Assembly (NCBI RefSeq): GCF_021513155.1
Contig: NZ_CP090983.1
Span: 806,001-870,000 of the forward strand
Reading direction: 5' to 3'
Source of the DNA: Jeotgalibaca sp. MA1X17-3
GTDB taxonomy: Bacteria > Bacillota > Bacilli > Lactobacillales > Aerococcaceae
Length of the DNA: 64,000 nt
A program made the position numbers and the translations under genes. Of this stretch, positions 7,615 through 16,466 are shown piece by piece (the stretch's first letter is position 1; every line of letters begins with the position of its first letter). A model generated the notes under the pieces. That model was not told the DNA's origin, made no database searches, and saw nothing but the letters and a program-made list of their open reading frames with translations.

Positions 7615-8263
7615 TTGTAATTCCCCCTATTTCTCCATTTATAATTTCAATTTTATAGTCAGATTCTTGAATTTCCTCTTCGTTATGTGTAACCCATAAA
7701 ACAGTTATTCCTTTTTCTTTGTTAAGCTGACGAATGGCCTGACCAATAATTCGGCGGTTTTCAGTATCTAAAGCACTGGTTACTTCATCCAGTAGTAAAA
7801 TTTCTGGCAAAAAGATAATATTTCGAATCAGAGCGATCCGTTGTTTTTCTCCACCGGATAATGTAGTTACTTTTTTATCTAAATAAGATTCAGGAAGCTG
7901 TACCATTTTTAAAGCTTCCATAACATGTTGCTGATTAAACTCTTCACCTCTAATTTCAAATGGAAAAGCTAAATTTTCTTTTACGGTTTCTCCAAATAAA
8001 GATGCATTTTGAAAACTATAACTTACTTCTTTTCGATAATCAGTCATTTGATAGTCATCAATGAGCTTATCTTTGTAAGAAATAGTACCTGAAGTTGGAG
8101 AAGCCATGGAAGCAATTATTTTAAGCAATGTACTTTTACCACTTCCAGAAGGGCCACTAATCGTTAAGAAACTACCTTTCTTAATAGAAAGAGAGATATT
8201 CTTTAAAATATCCTTTCCCTTTATCGAATAGGTGATATTTTTTAATTCTAGTATGTCATTCAT
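7607..8263 (-). CDS. fetA: FetA-like ABC transporter ATP-binding protein
   Basis: A 218-aa single ABC domain: Walker A GPSGSGKST at 37-45, Q-loop in SYSFQNASLF, signature LSGGEKQR, Walker B ILLLDEVTSALD and H-loop in WVTHNEEE. It pairs with the overlapping FetB-like permease, forming a minimal two-gene exporter that powers efflux (probably iron). AGGAGGT precedes ATG 8263. The FetA assignment rests mainly on the permease partner. Confidence 0.82.
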   Translation of the reverse strand: MNDILELKNITYSIKGKDILKNISLSIKKGSFLTISGPSGSGKSTLLKIIASMASPTSGTISYKDKLIDDYQMTDYRKEVSYSFQNASLFGETVKENLAFPFEIRGEEFNQQHVMEALKMVQLPESYLDKKVTTLSGGEKQRIALIRNIIFLPEILLLDEVTSALDTENRRIIGQAIRQLNKEKGITVLWVTHNEEEIQESDYKIEIINGEIGGITNE

Positions 8264-8415
8264 CCGTTAACCTCCTGTTAGTTATATTGATTTGAATAGT
8301 GTTGTAAGTGCTTTCGCTATACAAATCACTTTGTCTATATTATAATTAATATTAGATAACAATAAGTATTATATAGTTTGGAAGAAAAATCAACTAAAAA
8401 ATGGAGGAATATGAA

Positions 8416-8838
8416 ATGGCAATTGAAGAAAAGGATTATGGCAAGAAACCTTATGTCGTTAATATTGAGAAACAAACGAAAGATAATGATAATTATCGGA
8501 CGACCATTTGGACGGGAGAAAAACTTCAAGTAACGGTTATGAGTATCCAACCCAATGATGATATTGGATTAGAAGTTCATCACGGGATTGACCAATTCAT
8601 TCGGATTGAAGAAGGAAAAGGCATATGTAAAATGGGACCAACGGAAGATCAACTTGATTTTGAACAAAAAGTTGAGGATGACGATGCTATCTTTGTACCA
8701 GCTGATATGTGGCATAATATTACCAATACGGGTGACAGGCCATTGAAGCTTTACACAATATACGCAGGACCAGACCACCTTCCAAGTACCGTTCATCCAA
8801 CACATGAAGATGCAGAAAATGATCCCAACGAACAATAA
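8416..8838 (+). CDS. cupin-domain protein
   Basis: A 140-aa single-domain cupin beta-barrel. Metal-ligand candidates are in VHHGIDQFIRIEEG and in PADMWHNITNTG, the two classic cupin motifs. The tail is rich in His/Glu/Asp (STVHPTHEDAEND). The start at ATG 8416 is preferred over an in-frame ATG at 8401 because GGAGG (8403-8407) is correctly spaced for it. It stands alone with its own terminator. The enzymatic role is unknown; small cupins of this kind can be isomerases, dioxygenases or binding proteins. Confidence 0.75.
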   Translation: MAIEEKDYGKKPYVVNIEKQTKDNDNYRTTIWTGEKLQVTVMSIQPNDDIGLEVHHGIDQFIRIEEGKGICKMGPTEDQLDFEQKVEDDDAIFVPADMWHNITNTGDRPLKLYTIYAGPDHLPSTVHPTHEDAENDPNEQ

Positions 8839-8849
8839 AATAATTCGAA

Positions 8850-8888
8850 AAAAGCGATCTCTCAATTAAATTTGAAGATCGCTTTTTT
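8850..8888 (+). terminator. intrinsic terminator
   Basis: An 11-bp stem (8850-8860 with 8876-8886), a 15-nt loop and a T run after the cupin gene. Confidence 0.8.
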
Positions 8889-8965
8889 TTATTGAATTCA
8901 GAAAGGAGTGCATACCAAGAAGAATTCGTATGGTAAAATAGAAACAAATAAAGTGGAGGTGGAAA

Positions 8966-9694
8966 ATGGTGTTTCAATCTTTTGATGAGATTGCATCGGT
9001 TTACGATGAAGATATTTACCCTTTGAATGAAAAAGAATTTGTAAATCCAACGGTAGAAGTATTAGCAGGATTAGCATCAGGAACAGATATTTTAGAATTA
9101 GCTGCTGGGACAGGTCGAATAACGATTCCACTAGCAAAGCGCGGATTTCAGGTGTCTGCTGTAGATATATCACCAGCTATGATTCAAATTTTAGAAGAAA
9201 AACACTCAGAAGAAAATATAAAAACATTTATAGGTGATATGAAAAATATCCAATTAGATCAAACCTTTGATCTGATTTATTTAGTTTTTAATGGAATTAC
9301 TTATTTGAAAGATTTGAATGAGCAAGTTGACTGTTTTAAGAATGCAGCTCGTCATTTGAAACCAGGAGGTCTTTTTTTAATCGAAACTTTTCTTCCCAAA
9401 CTTGATAAAATAATAATGGACCAAACGGCTCCTTATGCTTTAGAAGAAGAGTATATTGGTTTTGATAAGTATGATCTAATTAATCAGACGTTAACTTCCT
9501 ACCAATTTGATTTGTCCGGAGAAAGAATAAATAAATTTCAAACCAAGCATCGATATGTGTGGCCATCTGAAATGGAACTAATGGGAAATCTGGCAGGATT
9601 AAAACTTATTAAAAAATGGGGGAATTGGGAAAAAGATGAACTTTCTTCGGAGCATGATGAATGCATTTTGGTGTGGCAAAAACCAGAAAATTGA
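8966..9694 (+). CDS. class I SAM-dependent methyltransferase
   Basis: A 242-aa Rossmann methyltransferase. The SAM-binding motif I is ILELAAGTGRITIPLAKRG (about residues 40-58), the acidic ribose ligand follows in VSAVDISPAMI, and motif II-III segments FDLIYLVFNGITYL and LKPGGLFLIET are present. A GTGGAGG ribosome site precedes ATG 8966. It ends 43 nt before the YesN regulator and could be co-transcribed, but nothing links it functionally. The substrate is unknown. Confidence 0.82.
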   Translation: MVFQSFDEIASVYDEDIYPLNEKEFVNPTVEVLAGLASGTDILELAAGTGRITIPLAKRGFQVSAVDISPAMIQILEEKHSEENIKTFIGDMKNIQLDQTFDLIYLVFNGITYLKDLNEQVDCFKNAARHLKPGGLFLIETFLPKLDKIIMDQTAPYALEEEYIGFDKYDLINQTLTSYQFDLSGERINKFQTKHRYVWPSEMELMGNLAGLKLIKKWGNWEKDELSSEHDECILVWQKPEN

Positions 9695-9737
9695 TGAATA
9701 GAATATTAAATTTAAAGCAAGAGGAGATTAGATCACT

Positions 9738-11360
9738 TTGATAGATCATTTTAAATATCAAGTTTTATTAGTGGATGATGAAGAGGAAATCAGAGAAGGG
9801 ATGGCATATAAAGTACCTTGGGAAGAATTAGGCTATCAAATTGTTGGCACGGCCGAAAATGGAATGGATGCTCTGGAAATTGTTGAAAAAGAAATGCCTG
9901 ATATTATTATTACAGATATACAGATGCCCTATATGGATGGCTTACATTTAATCGAAAAAGCAATGAAAATTGTTCCAAATGCAAAGTTTATTGTTTTCTC
10001 TGGCTATGATCGCTTCGAATATGCACAAAGAGCAGTAACATTACAGGTAACTCAATATTTATTGAAACCGTTTTCTTTGGTGCAATTTAAAGAAAGTTTG
10101 ACTAATCTTAAAAGAAAGATGGATGAAGAACGAGAAAATAACCGAAATTTAGATATTTTGAATCAACGGTTTGAAGAAAATCTTCCCATATTGAGTGCTA
10201 ATTTTATTGTCAGCTGTTTAAATGGAAGTCTTTCACGTGAAATAACGGAACAGCAGGCTCATAATTTAAGTATCAAGTTTATAAATAATCGAATTGTTGT
10301 CTTGTTTCAAACATCAACCAATCAATATGAATCTTATTTTTCCGAAAATCAATCCTTATTTGTTATGGCGTTGAAAAATACGATGGAGAAAACTTTTGAA
10401 GAAAATTATCCCAATATTAGTTTTTTGATAGGCGATCAATTTGCCGTAGTGATTCATATTGAACATACAGAATCTATTGGTCAACTAGTGCTGGCTGTAA
10501 ATGAGATTTGTCGATCAGTGAAGCGTCTTAGTAATCAGGATATAGTAGCTGGGATAGGTGGATTAGCTGGTACACTTCATGATTTAAAGGATTCATATCG
10601 AGAAGCACAGAATGCGTTGGCATATAGCTATTTGCTTGATCAAACAGAATTATTTGCAACCTACATTCGAGATGTGGAAAAGGATTCTTCTGGAGGGATT
10701 ACTTTATCTGAAAATGATGAAAGACAATTTATTAATATTCTGAAATATGGTACGACAGAAAAAATAAATTATTTATTAGATAAACAATTCCAATTGTTGC
10801 GTGAATACAAATTATCAGCTAGTCAGTATGAACTATATTTAATGGAACACATTACGCTCCTATTACGAATTACTAATATGTATCATTTAAATGGAGAGGT
10901 AGTATTTGGAGAACACTTAATGGATTTTTCTATTAAATCAAAAAATATTTCCTTAGAAAAAAATGAAGAATGGTTTCGAATAAAGTGCCACCAAATAAAT
11001 AAAAAAATCCGTACGGAGACCAAGAATTCTGGTAAATCAGTTATTGAGAAAGCAAAATCATATATGAAAGAACAATTTCATAATCAAGAATTATCAGTAG
11101 AAAAGATTGCCTCAGAACTTTATTTATCTCCAGCTTACTTTTCTTCTCTTTTTAAAAAAGAGCAAGGCCAAAGTGTTGTTTCCTATTTGACTGAGCAGCG
11201 CCTGAATGAAGCTGTTCAGCTATTAAAAACAACAGATGAAAAAACGTACATCATAGCAGAAAGAGTTGGTTATGCGGAAGCAAACTATTTCAGTTATGTT
11301 TTTAAAAAGAAGTTTGGAATCTCACCAAACAATTACCGAAGACAAATTCAGAGTCACTAA
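9738..11360 (+). CDS. YesN-type response regulator (receiver plus AraC HTH)
   Basis: A 540-aa cytoplasmic regulator. The N-terminal receiver has acidic residues D14-D15 and phosphoacceptor D60 in IIITDIQMPYMDG, with conserved K110 in YLLKPFS. A long middle region (about 130-430) resembles YesN-type linkers, and residues 440-538 form an AraC-family double HTH (LSVEKIASELYLSPAYFSSLF, GYAEANYFSYVFKKKFG). The start is TTG 9738 with GAGGAG upstream. The histidine kinase follows 16 nt later. Family precedent is control of carbohydrate uptake, and mglBAC downstream is the obvious target. Confidence 0.9.
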   Translation: MIDHFKYQVLLVDDEEEIREGMAYKVPWEELGYQIVGTAENGMDALEIVEKEMPDIIITDIQMPYMDGLHLIEKAMKIVPNAKFIVFSGYDRFEYAQRAVTLQVTQYLLKPFSLVQFKESLTNLKRKMDEERENNRNLDILNQRFEENLPILSANFIVSCLNGSLSREITEQQAHNLSIKFINNRIVVLFQTSTNQYESYFSENQSLFVMALKNTMEKTFEENYPNISFLIGDQFAVVIHIEHTESIGQLVLAVNEICRSVKRLSNQDIVAGIGGLAGTLHDLKDSYREAQNALAYSYLLDQTELFATYIRDVEKDSSGGITLSENDERQFINILKYGTTEKINYLLDKQFQLLREYKLSASQYELYLMEHITLLLRITNMYHLNGEVVFGEHLMDFSIKSKNISLEKNEEWFRIKCHQINKKIRTETKNSGKSVIEKAKSYMKEQFHNQELSVEKIASELYLSPAYFSSLFKKEQGQSVVSYLTEQRLNEAVQLLKTTDEKTYIIAERVGYAEANYFSYVFKKKFGISPNNYRRQIQSH

Positions 11361-11376
11361 AATAGGCGGGTAGAAA

Positions 11377-13176
11377 ATGAAGAAGAAACCAAAATTTTTT
11401 CAAAAAGTAACAGCTACCTTACAACGAAAAGGCCTTCAGTTTACTTTGTCTTTCACATTTACTTTAGTAGCTGTGTTTGCTGTTTTTGTAGTTACAGTAG
11501 CATTTGCAAATCAATTTTCTGTAACAACGGAACAACTCATCAAAACTAATAATCAAAATATTGTGGACCAAGTGAATGTCCACTTAGATAACTATATTCA
11601 TAATTTAATGCAGATTTCGAATACAGCTTATTATAATATCATCAAGGAAACAGACATTAAAAAAGATGAAGAAACCATTGCAGATCAACTTCAATTTTTA
11701 TATAAAACGAATGCATCGAACATCTTAAATATCGCTCTATTTGAGGAAAATGGTGATTTGATTACGGTACAACCCCCGGTACGTTTAAAAGAAGACATCA
11801 ATCCTGCTTCTCAAGGATGGTTTCAAAAAGCGAGTAGTGAAATTGAAAATGTTCATTTTACAAAACCATATGTTGAAAATGTTTTTAAACCGATTGATCA
11901 TTTATATCATTGGGTTGTCTCATTCAGTAGATCTGTTGAATTAAGTGAAGGTGGCAGTGTAAAACCAGGAGTGTTGTTAGTCAATATGAATTTTGCTGGA
12001 ATTGAAAAAATCGCTAATCAGACGGGTTTAAGTAATGAAGGCTATCTTTATATTATGACTCAAGAAGGAGAGCTAATTTACCATCCACAATTACAAAAAA
12101 TCTATGCGGGTCTATCAAAGGAAGATAATCATAGGACTGTTACTTTAACAGATGGAACACACCAAGAAACCTTTGGGAATGAAGAGAAATTAGTAACTGT
12201 TAAAACAATGGGGTATACAGGTTGGAAAATTATAGCAGTTGCTCCTGTAGGAAACTTAGGAGCATCGGTAATTGATAATCGTTTATTGTTATGGATGTTG
12301 ACAGTTGCCGTCATAATTGCATTAATAGGAATTAATATTTTTATTTCGTCTAAAATTACTACTCCATTAAGACGATTAGAAAGAGCGGTCTCTAGAATTG
12401 AGCAGGATATAAATTATGTGGATATCCCACAAGAAGGTACATACGAAATCCGTCATCTAGCCACGACTTTAATGAATATGACCAATACAATGAGAGTGTT
12501 GATGGATGATATAGTAAAACAACAGGAAAGCATAAGAGAAACTGAAATGTTAGCATTACAATCACAAATAAACCCTCACTTCCTATATAACACTTTGGAT
12601 TCTACCGTTTGGATGATTGAAAGTGGCAGATATGAAGGTGCTGTAACGATGATTACAGCTTTAGCACGTTTTTTTCGTATCAGTTTAAGTAGAGGGAAAA
12701 ATGTTATTTCTTTAGAGCAAGAATTGGAGCAAGTTCGTAATTATTTAATGATTCAGGAAATTCGTTATAAAAATAAATTTATGTATTCAATTACTTTAGA
12801 TTCAACAATTAAAAATGTTGCAACTATTAAATTAATTATCCAGCCGGTGGTAGAAAATGCAATTTACCATGCAATGGACTATATGTACGAAGAAGGAGAA
12901 ATCCAAATTCGAGCCTATCCAGTAGAAAATGGAATTTACATAGATATTGAAGATAATGGACCTGGAATGACTAAAGAACAGGTCACTGCACTAGTCGATG
13001 GAGAACTCGTCAATCATAATAGTCGAGGTTCTGGATTAGGATTTAAGAATGTAGTCAAACGGATTAAACTTTTTTATGGAGATAGATATGGATTGACCGT
13101 TATTAGTGAGCCTGACGAAGGAACAACTATTCGAATCTATATCCCAAATAGAAAAATGGAGGAACATCAGTTATGA
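11377..13176 (+). CDS. YesM-type sensor histidine kinase
   Basis: A 599-aa membrane kinase: TM1 about residues 22-45, an extracellular Cache-like domain (50-300), TM2 about 305-325, HAMP (330-385), and a His_kinase dimerisation segment with H401 in QINPHFLYNTLDS. The ATPase part has an N-box (QPVVENAIYHA), DNGPGM and GSGLGFKNV. It would autophosphorylate H401 and pass phosphate to D60 of the adjacent regulator. Its stop overlaps the start of the next gene as ATGA, so kinase and binding protein are translationally coupled, as expected if they form one sensory complex. Confidence 0.9.
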   Translation: MKKKPKFFQKVTATLQRKGLQFTLSFTFTLVAVFAVFVVTVAFANQFSVTTEQLIKTNNQNIVDQVNVHLDNYIHNLMQISNTAYYNIIKETDIKKDEETIADQLQFLYKTNASNILNIALFEENGDLITVQPPVRLKEDINPASQGWFQKASSEIENVHFTKPYVENVFKPIDHLYHWVVSFSRSVELSEGGSVKPGVLLVNMNFAGIEKIANQTGLSNEGYLYIMTQEGELIYHPQLQKIYAGLSKEDNHRTVTLTDGTHQETFGNEEKLVTVKTMGYTGWKIIAVAPVGNLGASVIDNRLLLWMLTVAVIIALIGINIFISSKITTPLRRLERAVSRIEQDINYVDIPQEGTYEIRHLATTLMNMTNTMRVLMDDIVKQQESIRETEMLALQSQINPHFLYNTLDSTVWMIESGRYEGAVTMITALARFFRISLSRGKNVISLEQELEQVRNYLMIQEIRYKNKFMYSITLDSTIKNVATIKLIIQPVVENAIYHAMDYMYEEGEIQIRAYPVENGIYIDIEDNGPGMTKEQVTALVDGELVNHNSRGSGLGFKNVVKRIKLFYGDRYGLTVISEPDEGTTIRIYIPNRKMEEHQL

Positions 13177-14122
13177 TAAAAAAACATAAAAAAATATTTT
13201 TTTAATATTTAGTTTACTGATGTTTATTGCCTCTCTCATTTACTATATACCTTCTGGAAAAAATTCCGAACAAGTTCAAGTAACTGCATTTCTAACTGAT
13301 TACTCAGAGGGTATTGAACACACGATGTTAAAACAAGGAATGGAACAAGCAGCTATTGATTATCATGCTGAGTTAACTTTTCGAACCATTAGGAATGAAG
13401 ATACTACTGCTGAGCTTTTGAGGACTATTGATAAAGAAATTGAAAGTCAAACACAAGCAATTATTTTACAACCTAAAAACATATTAATTCTAGGAGAAAA
13501 ATTACAAAAGTTAAATGATTCAATCTCCATTTACTTAGTGAATTCAATTATTGATATGGAAAATCCGTTTCCTGTAGTAGCTACGGATACTTATATATTA
13601 GGACAAAAATTAGCAGATAAAATTTTATCGACTCGTTTAAAGAATAATCCAATCCTAATATTAAAAGAAAATTTCAACTATACAGAAACGTTTCATTACT
13701 ACCAAGGAATTACATCGATACTTGACACTGCATTCGTTCCTTATGAAATTAGAGAAGTAAAAGGAAAGAATCAAGAACATCAACTCAAGCAGTTATTAAA
13801 AAAACAAGAATATGACGGAGTCATCGCCTTCACTCCTTCTATGCTAGAGCTCGTGGGAAAAATAAAAACGAATGAAAATAAAAGTGGACTACGGATTTTT
13901 GGATTTCAAAAAACAAATGCTACGTTAGCATTAATTGATGAGGGGACTGTGGAAGCGATTGGTCTTAGTAATCAATTTACGGTTGGTTATCAAGCTGTTC
14001 AGCAAATTTTTACAGATAAAATAAGTCAGCTAGATAAAAATGAAATCCAGCAAATTATTGTTGATAAAACCAATCTTTTTAGTGAAGAAAATCAAAAACT
14101 ATTGTTTCCAGTAGTGCAATAA
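13173..14122 (+). CDS. membrane-anchored periplasmic-binding-protein-like sensor, frameshifted near its start
   Basis: The gene starts at ATG 13173, overlapping the kinase stop, but hits TAA after 10 codons at a T7 run (13197-13203). One extra T restores a continuous product beginning MIKKHKKIFF followed by a hydrophobic helix and IYYIPSGKN, then a type-1 periplasmic binding fold (EGIEHTMLKQGMEQAA, QAIILQPKN, YDGVIAFTPSM, VGYQAVQQIF). No lipobox Cys is visible, so the N-terminus looks like a retained membrane anchor. The readable frame from 13220 covers most of the protein. Position after yesM suggests a ligand-sensing accessory subunit rather than a transporter subunit. Confidence 0.72.
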
Positions 14123-14133
14123 GGAGGGTACCT

Positions 14134-15150
14134 ATGAAAAAATGGAAAATTTATCTAGCTTGGTTATTTTTAACTAGTTCAGGAGTTTTATTTTTATTAG
14201 GGTTTTCTCAGAGACAATATACAAATCAGTTAGAACGACCGTATAAAATTGGTGTAGTTATTTATCGAGGTGACGACCAGTTTATTTCTGGACTCAGTAT
14301 GGATATGGAAAAAGAAATTAGAAAACTAGAGGAGTGTTTCGAAGGAAAAATTATTTTAAAAATAGTAGATTCTAAAAACAGTCAAGCTACACAAAATATT
14401 CAAGTTGATGACTTTATTCGTAGTGGATATGACGCGATAGTTGTAAACATGGTTGATCGTACAGTTGCTAGTGGGATCATTAATAAAGCCAAACAAGCGA
14501 ATATTCCTGTAATTTTCTTTAATCGTGAGCCGGTTCGCAATGACTTACTTCAGTGGGATAAAGCCTTTTATGTGGGAAGTAGTGCCAAGGAATCAGGACA
14601 AATGGAAGGACAAATTGTAGTAGATGCTTATCTAGAAACACCGGAACTCTTTGATAAGAATCAAGATGGAAAAATACAATATACTATGTTAGAAGGAGAA
14701 GAGGTCCATCAAGACTCCTTGATTAGAAGTGAGACATCAATCAATCAAATTGTTAGCTCTCAAATTGAAGTACAAAGATTGGCTCGTGCTGTAGGTGACT
14801 GGATGAGACCAAATGCTTTTGAACTAACAAAAAAATGGATGGATATATTTGGAGATGAAATTGAATTAATCATTAGTAATAATGATGAAATGGCTTTAGG
14901 AGCTATTCAAGCTTATCAAGAATCAAATCAGAAAATTCCCCCTATAGTAGGGATTGATGGAACTAAAGAAGCTATTTCCGCTGTGGATGATGGGAAATTA
15001 TTAGGAACAGTGATGAATGATAACGTTACTCAAGCCTATGCTATTTTAGATATTGCGTATAGATCGGGAAAGAACCTTCCGCTAGATGAAGTAATCCCTT
15101 CGTTAGATGGACCGTACGCATGGATCCCTTATAAAATTTACAGACAATAA
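14134..15150 (+). CDS. membrane-anchored MglB paralogue, putative sugar sensor
   Basis: A 338-aa type-1 periplasmic binding protein closely related to the transporter's own MglB downstream. Shared landmarks are a QATQNIQVDDF segment, VVNMVDRT, PVIFFNREPV, the EF-hand-like calcium loop DKNQDGKIQY, EEVHQDSLIRSE, ISNNDEMALGAIQAY and a DGPYAWIPY end. Unlike MglB it has no lipobox. Residues 8-25 form an uncleaved-looking hydrophobic anchor (WLFLTSSGVLFLLGF). GGAGGG precedes ATG 14134. Duplication of the binding protein next to YesNM resembles known three-component sugar sensors in which a binding protein presents ligand to the kinase. Galactose/glucose binding is inferred from MglB similarity. Confidence 0.82.
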   Translation: MKKWKIYLAWLFLTSSGVLFLLGFSQRQYTNQLERPYKIGVVIYRGDDQFISGLSMDMEKEIRKLEECFEGKIILKIVDSKNSQATQNIQVDDFIRSGYDAIVVNMVDRTVASGIINKAKQANIPVIFFNREPVRNDLLQWDKAFYVGSSAKESGQMEGQIVVDAYLETPELFDKNQDGKIQYTMLEGEEVHQDSLIRSETSINQIVSSQIEVQRLARAVGDWMRPNAFELTKKWMDIFGDEIELIISNNDEMALGAIQAYQESNQKIPPIVGIDGTKEAISAVDDGKLLGTVMNDNVTQAYAILDIAYRSGKNLPLDEVIPSLDGPYAWIPYKIYRQ

Positions 15151-15181
15151 TTAGAAAACAATGAAATATTACATAGTATTG

Positions 15182-15217
15182 GTTCATGAGCAATCTTATA
15201 AGCTGATGAACTTTTTT
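15182..15217 (+). terminator. intrinsic terminator of the sensor operon
   Basis: A 10-nt arm pair with one mismatch (15182-15191 with 15202-15211), a 10-nt AT loop and a T6 tail. It separates the regulatory genes from mglBAC. Confidence 0.75.
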
Positions 15218-15236
15218 GTGCTCAAAAAAAGTTATT

Positions 15237-15250
15237 TGAAAGCGCTACCT
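15237..15250 (+). promoter_or_regulatory. candidate cre/operator site 1 upstream of mglB
   Basis: TGAAAGCGCTACCT matches the catabolite-responsive element consensus at 12 of 14 positions, with a central AGCGCT palindrome. It lies about 50 nt upstream of the -10. Confidence 0.5.
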
Positions 15251-15283
15251 AAAAAAATCGATAGAACATATAAAAAAATCACA

Positions 15284-15312
15284 TGTTTTTATTGTATGCG
15301 CTTTCGTATAAT
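15284..15312 (+). promoter_or_regulatory. mglB promoter with cre-like site 2 in the spacer
   Basis: -10 TATAAT at 15307-15312 with a poor -35 (TGTTTT, 15284-15289) at 17 nt, the usual pattern for activator-dependent promoters. Between them TGTATGCGCTTTCG (15293-15306) resembles a cre box. CcpA repression and YesN activation are both plausible inferences. Confidence 0.55.
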
Positions 15313-15347
15313 AAGGTTATCAAAAGAATTTGAGGAGGAAAAAAGAT

Positions 15348-16406
15348 ATGAAGAAAAAAGTATGGTTTAGAGGGTTTTTAGGTGCAGCCGTATTATTGAC
15401 ACTTGCTGGTTGTGGAGAGCGTGGAGGCGACACGGCAGGAACAGATACCGGAGACGCAGGAGACAAAATGATTGGATCAGCAATTTATAAATTTGATGAT
15501 ACATTTATGACAGGTGTACGAACAGCGATGAGCAGCCAAGCAGAGTCTGAAGGGATTACGTTAGAACTAGTAGACTCTCAAAATAAACAGCCAACACAAA
15601 ATGAGCAAGTAGATACCTTTATTACAAAAGGTGTACATTCTCTAGCAATAAATGCAGTTGACCGTACTGCTGCAGGTCCAATTATTGAAAAAGCAAAAGC
15701 AAAAGATTTACCAATTGTATTCTTGAATCGAGAGCCAGAAGAAAATGATATGAATAGTTACGATAAAGTATGGTATGTAGGTGCAAAAGCAGAGCAATCT
15801 GGAATGTTATCTGGAGAAATATTGTCAGATTATTTCACAGCTAACCCTGATGCAGATAAAAATAATGATGGCACGATCCAATATGTAATGTTGCAAGGTG
15901 AGCCAGGTCATCAGGATGCAACACTTCGTACTGAATATTCTATTTCATCAATTGAAGAAAATGGTTTTAAAACTGAGAAACTGGCTGTTGACACTGCAAT
16001 GTGGGACAAAGCAAAGGCTACCGACTTAATGAAATCATTTATTACTGGTCAAGGACTAGACAAAATTGAAGCAGTTATTGCAAATAATGATGATATGGCT
16101 TTGGGTGCAGTAGAAGCATTAAAAGCTGAAGGATATAACACAGGAGATTCTTCTAAATATATTCCTGTAGTTGGTGTGGATGCGACAGCGCCAGCTTTAG
16201 AAGCTATGAAAGATGGCTCTCTATTGGGGACTGTACTAAATGATGCAGAAGGCCAAGGAAAAGCAACCATTAATGTAGCCAAAGCAGCAATGGCAGGAGA
16301 AGAAGTAAACGAAGAAAGTGTTGGTTATCCTGTAACAGATGGAAAATATGTATGGATTGACTATGTAAAGGTAACAGCTGATAATTACGAAGAATTTATG
16401 AACTAA
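15348..16406 (+). CDS. mglB: galactose/glucose ABC transporter substrate-binding lipoprotein
   Basis: A 352-aa lipoprotein: lipobox LAGC with Cys22, then a Gly/Asp/Thr-rich linker, then a type-1 sugar-binding fold. MglB landmarks are NREPEENDMNSYDKVWYVG, the calcium loop DKNNDGTIQY, GEPGHQDATLRTE, ANNDDMALGAVEAL, PVVGVDATAPAL and the DGKYVWIDY end. The start is ATG 15348 with GAGGAGG well placed. It is the first gene of mglBAC. A stem-loop after the stop may raise its mRNA level relative to mglAC. Confidence 0.92.
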   Translation: MKKKVWFRGFLGAAVLLTLAGCGERGGDTAGTDTGDAGDKMIGSAIYKFDDTFMTGVRTAMSSQAESEGITLELVDSQNKQPTQNEQVDTFITKGVHSLAINAVDRTAAGPIIEKAKAKDLPIVFLNREPEENDMNSYDKVWYVGAKAEQSGMLSGEILSDYFTANPDADKNNDGTIQYVMLQGEPGHQDATLRTEYSISSIEENGFKTEKLAVDTAMWDKAKATDLMKSFITGQGLDKIEAVIANNDDMALGAVEALKAEGYNTGDSSKYIPVVGVDATAPALEAMKDGSLLGTVLNDAEGQGKATINVAKAAMAGEEVNEESVGYPVTDGKYVWIDYVKVTADNYEEFMN

Positions 16407-16414
16407 GATAGCTG

Positions 16415-16440
16415 TATAGGGGAAGGCAGCTTCCCCTATA
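16415..16440 (+). terminator. intercistronic stem-loop between mglB and mglA
   Basis: A perfect 11-bp stem (16415-16425 with 16430-16440) with a GCAG loop but no strong T tail. It is probably an mRNA-stabilising or partial-termination hairpin giving excess binding protein. Confidence 0.6.
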
Positions 16441-16466
16441 TCCATTTTTAGAAAGGGAATGAAGTC

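Noticed and set aside
15161..15370. 69-codon plus-strand open frame upstream of mglB
   Set aside because: It spans a terminator, the mglB promoter and the mglB start in another frame, and lacks an RBS.
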